This document shows positions 8,541 to 17,288 of a stretch of 64,000 nt of DNA, in pieces. The translations under genes were made by a program, and so were the position numbers. Each line of letters opens with the position of its first letter. Within the stretch, counting starts at the first letter, position 1. Source of the stretch: Paenibacillus_D tarimensis_A (GTDB lineage Bacteria > Bacillota > Bacilli > Paenibacillales > Paenibacillaceae). The notes beneath the pieces were generated by a model. The model worked only from the letters and a program-made list of their open reading frames with translations. It searched no databases and was not told the origin of the DNA. Where the stretch lies: assembly GCA_041281825.1 (NCBI GenBank), contig CP166298.1, positions 620,001-684,000 on the forward strand, in the 5' to 3' direction.

Positions 8541-9878
8541 ATGAAACTTGCTGTAATTGGAACGGGGTATGTTGGATTAGTATCTGGGGTTTGTTTTGCT
8601 GAACTTGGAAACAATGTGATATGTGTAGATAAAGAGCAACGAAAAGTAGATATGCTAAAGAACGGGGAAGTTCCAATATATGAGCCTGGTCTGCGTGAAA
8701 TACTTCAAAAAAATGTTGATGAAGGAAGACTTTCTTTTACTATGGATCTTGAGCAGGCGGTGCGAAGTTCTGAAGTTATTGTTCTTGCTGTTGGAACCCC
8801 ATCATTACCCAATGGAGAGGCAAACCTGAGTTACATCGAGCAAGCAGCAAGAGAGATTGCAGGTACTATAAATGGATATAAGATTATAATGACGAAAAGT
8901 ACAGTTCCAGTAGGGACGAATGAGAAGATCAAAAACATCATATCTGGAATTACAAATCATGAATTTGAAGTTGTCTCAGTACCTGAATTCCTTAGAGAAG
9001 GTTCGGCAGTAAACGATACATTTAATCCAGATCGAATTGTAATTGGGGCGGACAGTAATGCAGCAGCTGAAGTAATTGTACAATTACATAAGCCTCTTAC
9101 AGATACTATCGTCGTTACAGATATCCGCAGTGCGGAAATGATTAAATATGCATCAAATGCATTCCTAGCAACCAAAATATCGTTTATCAATGAAATTGCA
9201 AATATATGTGAAAAAGTAGGAGCGGATGTGACAAGAGTAGCCGAGGGTATGGGTTATGATAAACGCATCGGCTCTTCTTTTTTAAAAGCGGGAATAGGAT
9301 ACGGCGGTTCTTGTTTTCCTAAGGATACAGAAGCTTTAATACAAATTGCCGGTCATGTTGATTATGAGTTCAAATTGTTAAAATCAGTTATAGATGTAAA
9401 TAAGGATCAACGTTATAACGTTGTGAAGAAATTGTCTACTTTGCTGGACGACTTAAATGGAAGAACGATTGCTGTCTGGGGGTTGGCATTCAAGCCAGAA
9501 ACGGACGATGTAAGGGATGCACCTGCATTCGAAATAATACAATCGCTAGTACAACAAGGAGCTTCGGTGAAAGCGTATGATCCTGTGGCAAGTGATAACT
9601 TTAGGCAGTTGCTTGAGCATGAGAAAATAGATTACTGTGCAACGGCAATGCAAGCCGCGATTGGTTCGGATGCCCTTTGTATTCTTACAGAGTGGAACGA
9701 GTTCAAAAATATCTCCTTACAAGACATTCGTTCCTGGCTAAAAAAGCCGAACCTGATTGACGGAAGAAATTTATTCAGTGAAGAGGAACTTGAAAATACT
9801 GAGTTTTCATATTATTCCGTTGGACGGCCGAAATTAAATAAAGGTGTGAAGGAGCAAAGTCCAGTCCTTACTTTTTAG
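8541..9878 (+). CDS. ugd: UDP-glucose 6-dehydrogenase
   Basis: A 445-residue NAD-dependent enzyme oxidising UDP-glucose to UDP-glucuronate, a precursor of acidic polysaccharide. Seen: the Rossmann start AVIGTGYVGLVSG, VAVGTPS-like VGTPSLPNG (about 85), MTKSTVPVGT (about 118), the catalytic cysteine segment GIGYGGSCFPKDT (about 252-264) and the C-terminal Rossmann-like domain with VWGLAFKPETDDVRDAPA. Length is standard. A GGAG lies 10 bases before the ATG. It is the last clear exopolysaccharide gene; the next start is 21 bases after its stop, so the nucleotidyltransferase that follows may share its transcript. GDP-mannose and UDP-glucuronate supply together suggest an acidic, mannose-containing polymer. 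Confidence 0.93.
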   Translation: MKLAVIGTGYVGLVSGVCFAELGNNVICVDKEQRKVDMLKNGEVPIYEPGLREILQKNVDEGRLSFTMDLEQAVRSSEVIVLAVGTPSLPNGEANLSYIEQAAREIAGTINGYKIIMTKSTVPVGTNEKIKNIISGITNHEFEVVSVPEFLREGSAVNDTFNPDRIVIGADSNAAAEVIVQLHKPLTDTIVVTDIRSAEMIKYASNAFLATKISFINEIANICEKVGADVTRVAEGMGYDKRIGSSFLKAGIGYGGSCFPKDTEALIQIAGHVDYEFKLLKSVIDVNKDQRYNVVKKLSTLLDDLNGRTIAVWGLAFKPETDDVRDAPAFEIIQSLVQQGASVKAYDPVASDNFRQLLEHEKIDYCATAMQAAIGSDALCILTEWNEFKNISLQDIRSWLKKPNLIDGRNLFSEEELENTEFSYYSVGRPKLNKGVKEQSPVLTF

Positions 9879-9899
9879 GTGAGTAAAAGGAGTCGTCAA

Positions 9900-11075
9900 A
9901 TGGAAAAAAATTATCTGCTCGATACAGGCTCGTTTCCTAAAGAACTTCATTTGTTGCTAGCTTTCATTCGAATGGAAAATGATAATAATCCATTGGTTGA
10001 TCTAAAGCTTCAGACGGTGGACGTAAATTGGGGCTATTTCATTAAGTTAGCCAGACATCATCGAGTATATCCATTGGTATATATAAATCTGAAGAGATGG
10101 AACATTGATATCGTTCCGGCTGAAGTAGAAAAAGCACTCTACGTAGAGTACTGCAAAAATACATTTCAGATGCTTAAATTAACCAGTGAAACAGTAAATA
10201 TTTGCAAGTTGTTTGAGGGGCATAAGATTAATTCTATCCTTTTGAAAGGACCGGTTCTTGCGGCAGATCTTTATGGCGACCAATCTCTTCGAACTTCTAA
10301 AGATATAGATATTCTTATTTCTATCGACAATGTTGATAAGGTAGAGCAAGTACTTTTAACGGCTGGATATATATTGAATCAGAAAAATCCGCGTATCATG
10401 AATGATTGGAAGTGGAATATTCATCATTTAACGTACTTTCACCCACAGAAAAATATAGAAATCGAGATACACTGGCGATTAGATCCGGATCCTGGAAGGG
10501 AACCATTATTTGCGGAACTGTGGCAACGGAGAAATATGTGCTACATTTCGGGTTATCCTGTTCCTATGCTGGGCAGAGAAGATTTATTTTTTTATTTGAT
10601 ATGTCATGGTGCCCGTCACGGATGGTTTAGACTTCGTTGGATCGCGGATATTGACAGATTGACCAAACAAACGATGGACTGGGAAAAGGTGAACTATCTA
10701 TTAGAAAAATATCATAGTAAACAGATTGGAGGGCAGGCATTAATTCTGTCGTTAGGTTTGCTTCATTCTCCATTGAAACCGGAAATGAGAAGTTTAGTGA
10801 CGGGCAATCTCCCGCTAAAGCTAGCACAAAGTGCAGTCGTTTTCATAAAAGATACAATAAACTTTTCAAAACTTCCTAATGACTTGGTTATTTACTATCG
10901 AAGGTATTTATTTTCTTTAAAATCAAATTCACAAAAATGGTTATACCTGATCGGTCAGTTGTATCCTAATGCTAGAGACGCAAAAACTTTACCCTTACCG
11001 AATTATCTACATTTTTTGTATTTCCCCTTACGGCCAGTACTATGGTTCTGGCGGAGATTAAAACAACAAGTCTAA
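9900..11075 (+). CDS. Nucleotidyltransferase family protein (lasso-cluster type)
   Basis: A 391-residue protein of the PF14907 nucleotidyltransferase type. The core motif is LLKGPVLAADLYGD followed by R-x3-KDIDILIS (about residues 115-142), which supplies the Pol-beta-like D-x-D acids. HWRLDPDPG follows near 200, and a helical C-terminal half contains HGARHGWFRLRWIADI. Such genes sit in Bacillales lasso peptide clusters; in pseudomycoidin biosynthesis a homologue was reported to act on the phosphorylated C-terminal residue. The ATG at 9900 is preferred over the GTG at 9879 because AAAGGAG precedes it. It lies behind ugd and in front of the lasso promoter, so it may be read from the polysaccharide transcript. 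Membership of the lasso pathway is inferred from the family and adjacency. Confidence 0.8.
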   Translation: MEKNYLLDTGSFPKELHLLLAFIRMENDNNPLVDLKLQTVDVNWGYFIKLARHHRVYPLVYINLKRWNIDIVPAEVEKALYVEYCKNTFQMLKLTSETVNICKLFEGHKINSILLKGPVLAADLYGDQSLRTSKDIDILISIDNVDKVEQVLLTAGYILNQKNPRIMNDWKWNIHHLTYFHPQKNIEIEIHWRLDPDPGREPLFAELWQRRNMCYISGYPVPMLGREDLFFYLICHGARHGWFRLRWIADIDRLTKQTMDWEKVNYLLEKYHSKQIGGQALILSLGLLHSPLKPEMRSLVTGNLPLKLAQSAVVFIKDTINFSKLPNDLVIYYRRYLFSLKSNSQKWLYLIGQLYPNARDAKTLPLPNYLHFLYFPLRPVLWFWRRLKQQV

Positions 11076-11109
11076 TCTCGATTATATTTAAATTAGAACT
11101 ACAAATATA

Positions 11110-11137
11110 TTGCAAATTGGGTAGTTTGTGCTATAAT
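11110..11137 (+). promoter_or_regulatory. Sigma-A type promoter of the first lasso unit
   Basis: TTGCAA at 11110-11115 and TATAAT at 11132-11137 are separated by 16 bases, a near-consensus vegetative promoter. It lies 72 bases upstream of the ATG of cyclase C1 and just after the nucleotidyltransferase stop. No other promoter of this quality is seen before 13175, so the first lasso unit probably starts here. Confidence 0.7.
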
Positions 11138-11209
11138 TGCTACATAACGTATCAAAAACACAACTTAAGTATCAAGTGTCAAATAATCTTCATTAATGCA
11201 GGTGAGATC

Positions 11210-13144
11210 ATGAGTGTCATTGCAGGGATCATATGTACCAATAACGATGCGGTTGATAAGGTCGATAGTCGCAGGTTATTGGTCGAAATGGAGGGCTATC
11301 CGGCTGATTATATAGGCACATGGTCCGGTGACAATGTGTTTCTCAGCTGCCACGCGCAATGGATAACGCCGGAATCGATCCGTGAGAAGCTCCCGATTCG
11401 TGATGACGTTCAACAAATAACGATTACTGCCGACGCCATTATCGATAACCGGGAAGAATTATTTCATGAGCTTCAAATTCATCCGAGTGAACGACTGACG
11501 GTAACAGACGCCGATTTAATATTGCGTGCTTATCTGAAATGGGGCACAGAAGCCGCACAATATCTTATTGGAGATTTTACATTCGTCATATGGGATGAAA
11601 GGAAACAAACGGCGTATGCAGCGAGAGATATGCTAGGCAACCGGACCCTGTATTACCGGTTTGATCGGAGCAAACTTTCGTTCAGTACATTCATCCGGCC
11701 GTTGCTGGCACAATCTGCGGGACAGAATGAGTTCAATACATCCTGGTTAGCGGAATATCTCACGATCCCAATCGTACTTGATGTTACCGATGCGCATGCT
11801 ACGCCATACAAGGGGATTCATCAGCTTCCTCCGGGCCACCAACTTACGGCGAGGAACGGGCAGATCGAGACTAGGCAATACGGATCGTTAACCGCTCCGG
11901 CTGAGGAGCTACGCCTCGGATCGAATGAAGAGTATGTAGAGGCGTTTAAAGAGCTGTTTCAACAAGTCGTTTCCTCGAAGCTGCGTACTTGCAAACGGAT
12001 TGGCTCGACACTGAGCGGAGGGTTGGATTCCGGTACAGTCGTAAGCTTCGCAGCCCGTCAATTAACCGGTGATGAAAGGCTGCGTACATATAGTTATATC
12101 CCGCCGGACGATTTCTCGGACTGGACGGAAAGCAATTCGGTTGCGGATGAAAGTCCATATATTCAAGCAATCGTTGAACATGTAGGAAAATTAAATCAGC
12201 GCTTTATGGATTTTGACCGCAGAAGTCCGTTGACGGAATTGGATGAAATCCTGATGATCTTGGAAACGCCATATAAAGTGTTTGAAAATACTTTTTGGAT
12301 TAAAGGGATCTATGAACAAGCCTCATTGGATGGATGCGGTGTCCTATTGACGGGGGCCCGTGGTAATTACACCATTTCATGGGGATCGGCAATCGACTAC
12401 TTCTTGGTCCTTATAAAAAGAATGCGGTGGCTGCATTTTTACCGGGAATTAAATGCTCTGAGTCATCAAGCCGGTGTTCGTAAGTTTAAAATTTTGTCCA
12501 AGATGCGGCAGTATGCGGTATCGCTGAATGAGAGCGCGTCAAGCAGTTACAAACCCGATATGCCGCTAATGATCAACCCTGAATTTGCATCCCAAAGCAA
12601 GGTATTCGATAAGCTTAAGCAAGCTCAAGTCGGATTGACCGGAAGCAAGTTTGACATACTGGAAGAACGACAAAATTACTTCGGTAATTTGGCTGCGTTA
12701 CATATGCAGGGGTCTATTGGAAGTAAACTTGCCTCACATTACGGCATGGTGGAACGGGATCCGACTTGCGACCCGCGTATCGTCCGATATTGTCTGTCGC
12801 TGCCGCTCAATCAATATGTTCAGAATGGGGCGGGACGATCATTGGTAAGGAGGGCAACTGAATCTTATTTGCCCGATCAAGTGCGATTGAATTTTCGAAC
12901 ACGAGGCGTACAAGGTGCGGATTGGATCCATCGGATGATCCCTTCCTGGTCAGTGTTTCACGAAGAACTTGCAAAGGTTTGCAAGGATTCGATGGCAGCC
13001 GATTTGATGAATGTCAAAGAAATAAAAGCGTCAATGGATAGACTAGGGAATGCACCGCGTCCAGAATATGCGTTTGACTCCAATGCCAGGTTCCTGATGA
13101 GAAGCTTGATCTTCTATAAATTTATAAAGCGGCCTCTCATGTAG
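11210..13144 (+). CDS. Lasso peptide cyclase C1 (asparagine synthetase B homologue)
   Basis: A 644-residue homologue of asparagine synthetase that should adenylate the Asp side chain of the core and close the isopeptide ring with the free N-terminus. The N-terminal amidotransferase-like part lacks the catalytic Cys after Met (MSVIAG), as expected when ammonia is not used. The ATP-pyrophosphatase loop is LSGGLDSG near residue 268, and YSYIPPDDFSDW and LNFRTRGVQGADWIHRM follow. The ATG at 11210 (GGTGAG upstream) is preferred over a frame extending to 11042. It precedes precursor A1 by 30 bases. Cyclase C2 (18335-20272) is a close paralogue of the same length, so the unit was duplicated. Confidence 0.9.
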   Translation: MSVIAGIICTNNDAVDKVDSRRLLVEMEGYPADYIGTWSGDNVFLSCHAQWITPESIREKLPIRDDVQQITITADAIIDNREELFHELQIHPSERLTVTDADLILRAYLKWGTEAAQYLIGDFTFVIWDERKQTAYAARDMLGNRTLYYRFDRSKLSFSTFIRPLLAQSAGQNEFNTSWLAEYLTIPIVLDVTDAHATPYKGIHQLPPGHQLTARNGQIETRQYGSLTAPAEELRLGSNEEYVEAFKELFQQVVSSKLRTCKRIGSTLSGGLDSGTVVSFAARQLTGDERLRTYSYIPPDDFSDWTESNSVADESPYIQAIVEHVGKLNQRFMDFDRRSPLTELDEILMILETPYKVFENTFWIKGIYEQASLDGCGVLLTGARGNYTISWGSAIDYFLVLIKRMRWLHFYRELNALSHQAGVRKFKILSKMRQYAVSLNESASSSYKPDMPLMINPEFASQSKVFDKLKQAQVGLTGSKFDILEERQNYFGNLAALHMQGSIGSKLASHYGMVERDPTCDPRIVRYCLSLPLNQYVQNGAGRSLVRRATESYLPDQVRLNFRTRGVQGADWIHRMIPSWSVFHEELAKVCKDSMAADLMNVKEIKASMDRLGNAPRPEYAFDSNARFLMRSLIFYKFIKRPLM

Positions 13145-13174
13145 CCCGGCCGAACATGAAAGGAGGTGATATCG

Positions 13175-13309
13175 ATGCAAAAGAAAGAATGGCAAACACC
13201 GGAATTGGAAGTTTTGAACGTAAGTGAAACAATGGCAGGTTGGGGTTTAACCAAAGTTGACTTTACTTATGTGAACGGCAAGCTGGTTGACGCAGACATC
13301 TACTCCTAG
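13175..13309 (+). CDS. Lasso peptide precursor A1
   Basis: A 44-residue precursor too small for a routine ORF list. AAGGAGGTGAT lies 4 bases before the ATG, a very strong ribosome-binding site. The leader (residues 1-20) has the RRE recognition pattern W6-x2-P9-x-L11 and Thr19 at position -2 to the core. The predicted core runs from Ala21 to Ser44, 24 residues. Its first nine, AGWGLTKVD, would form a ring by an amide between Ala1 and Asp9. The tail has 15 residues and ends in DIYS, so the C-terminal Ser can be phosphorylated by kinase K. This is the paeninodin layout. Lys occurs at core positions 7 and 16. The motifs are seen; cleavage point and ring are inferred from the family. Confidence 0.9.
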   Translation: MQKKEWQTPELEVLNVSETMAGWGLTKVDFTYVNGKLVDADIYS

Positions 13310-13331
13310 TATGCACTTTTACCTCCATGAA

Positions 13332-13362
13332 GCTATTCCAGAGTGAATAACTCTGGAATAGC
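13332..13362 (+). promoter_or_regulatory. Intergenic hairpin after precursor A1
   Basis: GCTATTCCAGAG (13332-13343) pairs perfectly with CTCTGGAATAGC (13351-13362) around a 7-base loop. No T-run follows, so it is more likely a partial terminator or an RNA stabiliser that keeps precursor mRNA in excess over the downstream enzymes than a full stop. Precursor A2 has an equivalent hairpin at 20470-20503. Confidence 0.75.
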
Positions 13363-13406
13363 GACTAATTTACAGCGATAAGAATGAGATAAGGGGACGC
13401 TCATAT

Positions 13407-13712
13407 ATGGATAATCTGATCTTGCATGAAAACATAGTTTCGCAAACGAATGGGCATCTCGTCAGCAATATGGACGGCGAGAAGGTCATGATGAGCATTC
13501 ATTCCGGCAAGTATTATAATCTCGGTCAAGTGGGCGGCAGAATATGGGAGTTAATGGAGAGCCCAATTTCAGTGAAAGATTTAATTGTGAAGCTGATGGA
13601 TGAATATGAAGTCGGGGAAGCGGAATGTGAGCGCCAAGTTATCTCCTTCCTGGAGATGCTGGGCAAAGAGCAATTAATTGAAGTGAAGAAGGAATTAGAA
13701 AGTGTGGAGTAA
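13407..13712 (+). CDS. Lasso peptide B1 protein, PqqD-like RiPP recognition element
   Basis: A 101-residue PqqD-family protein (winged helix-turn-helix RRE) that binds the precursor leader and presents it to the B2 protease. Seen: the beta-rich start with ISQTNG-like VSQTNGHLV, the conserved VMMSIHSGKYYNLGQVGGRIWELM block (described here by its key residues G-x-Y-Y-N-L and G-x-x-I-W) and a C-terminal helix region. The start follows AAGGGGACG. It overlaps B2 by 11 bases, so the two are probably translated together at equal amounts. It is the only RRE gene in the window and must serve both precursors if both are matured. Confidence 0.9.
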   Translation: MDNLILHENIVSQTNGHLVSNMDGEKVMMSIHSGKYYNLGQVGGRIWELMESPISVKDLIVKLMDEYEVGEAECERQVISFLEMLGKEQLIEVKKELESVE

Positions 13713-14181
13713 GGTAATGAAGCTCTTAAGGATGCCCTTGGCTAAACAGCTTCTATTAGTTGAAGCCGTGCTTTACCTGGGATGGGGGCGAATATTGAAG
13801 GCTCTCCCATTCTCTACCGTTGCTCCAGGTTTAGGAGCGACGATGGTGGAAACCTCTATGGAGCTTGAGACGGCAAATGCACATATTTTGAAGCGGGTGT
13901 CATGGGCAGTCGGTTTGATGAGCAGGCATACCTGGTGGGAGAGCATGTGTCTGGTCAAGGCGATCGCAGCAATGAAGATGCTGGAACGCCGAAAGATTGA
14001 GAGTACTCTATATCTAGGTACCTCCAGAGACGGCTCCGGCAAGATGATCGCTCATGCATGGCTCAGGAGCGGTCCTTTTTATATTACCGGATCGGAAGAG
14101 ATGGAGAAGTTCACGGTTGTCGGTATATTCGGGAAATCACTGCATTCGTTGAAGCAACAAGGAAGAGTTCAAAACGGATAA
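13702..14181 (+). CDS. Lasso peptide B2 protein, transglutaminase-like leader peptidase
   Basis: A 159-residue cysteine protease of the lasso B2 (transglut_core3) family that removes the leader and frees the core amino terminus for cyclisation. The probable catalytic residues are Cys83 in WWESMCLVKA and His118 in MIAHAWL; the third, acidic, residue is not certain. The spacing and the order C then H are those of the family, and the length is normal for a stand-alone B2. The start lies inside the end of B1. Only one B2 is present for two precursors. Confidence 0.9.
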   Translation: MWSKVMKLLRMPLAKQLLLVEAVLYLGWGRILKALPFSTVAPGLGATMVETSMELETANAHILKRVSWAVGLMSRHTWWESMCLVKAIAAMKMLERRKIESTLYLGTSRDGSGKMIAHAWLRSGPFYITGSEEMEKFTVVGIFGKSLHSLKQQGRVQNG

Positions 14182-14194
14182 CGGGGAGTATTAC

Positions 14195-15985
14195 ATGGCT
14201 CGAGTATTGCGGTACCTCAAGAAGCTGCATCATTATGCAGGGATAAAATTGTATATCAACGTAGCAGGCATGATGGTGATCAGTATGCTTGAAGGGGTTA
14301 GCGTTCTTCTGTTGATCCCCATGCTGAGCTTTGTCGGATTGTTTAATGAAAGCACAGTAAACATCCCATACCTCTCGGAGTTGTTTGCGCCTTTACAATC
14401 CGTACCCGAATCATTGAAGCTGCCTGTCGTCCTGGCCATATTTGTTGTTATGATAACCGGGCAAGCAATCGTTCAACGAATTCATGCGAATCAAAGCGCG
14501 GCCATTCAACAGGGATATATGAGACAATTGCGGCAGGACATCTATGAGAACCTGATGAAAGCGAATTGGTCGTTTTTCCTTAAACAGCGTAAATCCGATT
14601 TCAACCATATACTGACAAATGAATTGGCTAGAGTCGGTCAAGGCATATATATGACTCTCCGAATGGTTACAATTCTGCTATTCACATTCATTCAGATCGG
14701 CCTTGCATTTATGTTGTCTGTTGAACTAACTGCTTCGATCATCTTTTGCGGATTGATTCTGGCCATATACGCCAGGAAATTTCTGCGGAAAGCAAATACC
14801 TTGGGAATGCAGACTACAGAACTATCGCAAAGCTATATCGCCGGTATTTCCGAGCATTTTAGCGGGATTAAAGATATTAAGAGCAACAGGCTGGAGGAAA
14901 AGCACGCCGCCTGGTTCCGGTCTCTAATCCGTCGTATGGAGAATAACTATGTTCAATTTGCCCGTCTTCAATCGGCTTCCCAATTTTATTATCGTATGGC
15001 CTCGGCAGTGCTGGCAGCTGTATTTATCTACCTGGCATTCGGCGTATTCCATGTTCCGGCGGAACAGCTCCTGTTGATTGTCGTCATTTTTTCCCGTTTG
15101 TGGCCCAGATTTCAGATGATTCAGTCCAGCTGGGAACAGATCGTCTCCACATTTCCGGCTTTCAAGAGCTTGAATGACTTGCAACAGGATTATGAGCAGC
15201 ATAGAGAAGTGCAGCTTTTAGGCGATGACTATGAGTCCGGTTCCATCAAGTTAGAGCGGGGAATTGTAATGAAAAGTCTGTATTTCAGGTACGCAGGGCA
15301 ATCCGACTATGCGCTTGAAGACATCAATCTGACGGTTCCGGCAAACGGCATGACAGCGGTTGTCGGGCAATCCGGAGCAGGCAAAAGCACACTGATTGAT
15401 ATTTTGATCGGTCTAATCGAACCTGTACACGGGGAGATTCTAGTTGACGGCAAACCTCTTATGGGAAAGGATGCAGCGGAATTTCGGCATTCAATCGGTT
15501 ATGTGTCGCAGGATCCGTTCTTATTCCATTCGAGCATCCGGGAAAATTTGCTGTTAGCCGCCCCTGATGCGAGTGAGGAGCAATTATGGTTAGCATTGGA
15601 CTTTGCCGCGGCTTCTGAATTTGTACAAAGGCTTCCGGACGGATTGGAAACGGTTCTTGGAGATCGCGGTGTCAGACTTTCCGGCGGAGAACGGCAGCGA
15701 ATCGTTCTGGCGAGGGCAATCTTGCGGAAGCCCGCCATTCTCATTCTTGATGAGGCGACAAGTGCGCTGGACAGCGAAAATGAAGCCAAGGTACAGGAAG
15801 CTATTGATCGGTTGAAAGGAAGCATGACCATCATTGTCATTGCCCATCGTTTGTCAACGATTCGCAATGCGGATCAGGTCATCGTTATGGAGAAAGGGAA
15901 AATCATTCAACAAGGAGCCTATCGGCAGCTCTCGGAAGAGAAGCGCGGTACTTTTCATCAATTGCTGGAATATCAGGCTAAATGA
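14195..15985 (+). CDS. Lasso peptide ABC exporter D1
   Basis: A 596-residue fused ABC exporter with about six N-terminal membrane segments (residues 20-300) and a C-terminal ATPase. Walker A is GQSGAGKST (near 393), the signature is LSGGERQR and Walker B is ILILDEATSALD; the H-loop is AHRLST. Such D proteins export the mature lasso peptide and give self-protection. GGGGAG lies 8 bases upstream of the ATG, 13 bases after the B2 stop. It is a close paralogue of D2 (20539-22341), from which this start was also checked: both begin with a short strand followed by YVKKLH or YLKKLH. Confidence 0.92.
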   Translation: MARVLRYLKKLHHYAGIKLYINVAGMMVISMLEGVSVLLLIPMLSFVGLFNESTVNIPYLSELFAPLQSVPESLKLPVVLAIFVVMITGQAIVQRIHANQSAAIQQGYMRQLRQDIYENLMKANWSFFLKQRKSDFNHILTNELARVGQGIYMTLRMVTILLFTFIQIGLAFMLSVELTASIIFCGLILAIYARKFLRKANTLGMQTTELSQSYIAGISEHFSGIKDIKSNRLEEKHAAWFRSLIRRMENNYVQFARLQSASQFYYRMASAVLAAVFIYLAFGVFHVPAEQLLLIVVIFSRLWPRFQMIQSSWEQIVSTFPAFKSLNDLQQDYEQHREVQLLGDDYESGSIKLERGIVMKSLYFRYAGQSDYALEDINLTVPANGMTAVVGQSGAGKSTLIDILIGLIEPVHGEILVDGKPLMGKDAAEFRHSIGYVSQDPFLFHSSIRENLLLAAPDASEEQLWLALDFAAASEFVQRLPDGLETVLGDRGVRLSGGERQRIVLARAILRKPAILILDEATSALDSENEAKVQEAIDRLKGSMTIIVIAHRLSTIRNADQVIVMEKGKIIQQGAYRQLSEEKRGTFHQLLEYQAK

Positions 15986-15996
15986 GGGGCGATTAA

Positions 15997-17274
15997 ATGA
16001 ATAAGCGAATCGTTTATTCCCCGCTATATATGAAAAGTTTTTCGTGTATCGGTTCTTTATGTGAAGATACTTGCTGCGCGGGCTGGAAAATAACCGTTGA
16101 TCAATCCGCTTATGAGCGATATGAGCAGCTCCCGTCAGGACAGATTAACCCGCTCAAATATATTAAGAAGATCGACAATAACAAGAACCCGGAAGTATTT
16201 GGGGAATTTGTAATGGATGAAGGCCTCTCATGTCCGATGCTGGATGGTCAACAATTATGCTCGATTCAGCTGAAATTAGGACAGCAATATCTAAGCAACG
16301 TTTGTGCTATGTATCCTCGTCATACGGCGGTCATTGAAGGAACTTACGAGATCGCTGCTTCAGTCTCTTGTCCGGAAATCGCCCGATTGGCATTGCTTAA
16401 TCCGTCAGGGATCACGTTCACCAAGTACGAGGATAGGAATGGTAACCTGAATGACATTCGAAAATATGCGGTTGCGGATAACTCTGACCCCCTTGGAATG
16501 GAATATTTTCAAGAGCTCCGGGCAGCATTCATCCAGCTGCTGCAGGACCGTAGATGCTCCCTTGACGAACGGTTGATGAAACTGGGCTTGTTTTGCGACA
16601 AGATTCAGAACCTGATGGGGAACGGGCAAACCGACGAAATTAAAAGATGGCTTGCTTCCAGCCCGGACATCTGGCTTGAAAGAATCGGGAACAATCAGGA
16701 TGATGCTTCTTCTTTATCATTGCCGGAACAATTAAAGCGTCTAAAACGATTAATTGATATTCGCATCATATACGGGGTGAAGAATAAAAGATATCTTCAA
16801 TGCCTCATGGATGCCTTGCAGGGGATTCGATATACGAATGGCGAACTGACGGAAGATTCGCTCAATCTTTATATAGATGCCTACATGAGCTTCTATTCAT
16901 GTTTTATTAGGGAATACGAATATATACTCGAAAACTACCTGGTCAACCTGGCTTTTACCAAATTGCATTCCATTTTAAAGGGCAAAAAGCTCTTTCAAAT
17001 CTATGCTCTGTTGGCCGTAAAATACTCGCTGGTCAAGTTTCATCTTATCGGGATGTCCGGCTACTACAAACAAGCTATGAACGCGGACCATTCAATCCGG
17101 CTCATTCAATCCTATACTAGAATCATTGAGCACTGTGCACCGTATCAAAAATCGATCATGAAATATTTGAAAGAAAATAATCTATTAACCGTGCAAGGCA
17201 TGGCATCGTTTGTTCAAAGTCCGCTAATAGACCCAATAAGTGAATTTAGAATGAAAAATAATTCTGATGATTAG
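15997..17274 (+). CDS. FliB-type lysine N-methylase in the lasso operon
   Basis: A 425-residue protein of the family annotated as flagellin lysine-N-methylase FliB. The Cys-rich signature is visible: C17, C22, C26, C27 in CEDTCCAGW, then SCPML, LCSIQLKLGQQYLS, VCAMYPRH and SCPEIAR, as in FliB and YkgJ-like proteins thought to bind a metal or Fe-S cluster. The C-terminal two thirds are helical. FliB methylates lysines of flagellin in Salmonella. No flagellar gene is near; the start is only 11 bases after the D1 stop with AGGGGCG upstream, so it belongs to the lasso operon. Lysines in the A1 core (7, 16) and the A2 core (13) are possible targets. Family membership is well supported; the substrate is inferred. 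Confidence 0.8.
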   Translation: MNKRIVYSPLYMKSFSCIGSLCEDTCCAGWKITVDQSAYERYEQLPSGQINPLKYIKKIDNNKNPEVFGEFVMDEGLSCPMLDGQQLCSIQLKLGQQYLSNVCAMYPRHTAVIEGTYEIAASVSCPEIARLALLNPSGITFTKYEDRNGNLNDIRKYAVADNSDPLGMEYFQELRAAFIQLLQDRRCSLDERLMKLGLFCDKIQNLMGNGQTDEIKRWLASSPDIWLERIGNNQDDASSLSLPEQLKRLKRLIDIRIIYGVKNKRYLQCLMDALQGIRYTNGELTEDSLNLYIDAYMSFYSCFIREYEYILENYLVNLAFTKLHSILKGKKLFQIYALLAVKYSLVKFHLIGMSGYYKQAMNADHSIRLIQSYTRIIEHCAPYQKSIMKYLKENNLLTVQGMASFVQSPLIDPISEFRMKNNSDD

Positions 17275-17288
17275 CACTCAACAATTTG

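Noticed and set aside
11042..11209. N-terminal extension of cyclase C1
   Set aside because: It overlaps the nucleotidyltransferase end and the promoter at 11110-11137; C2 aligns with C1 from the ATG at 11210.
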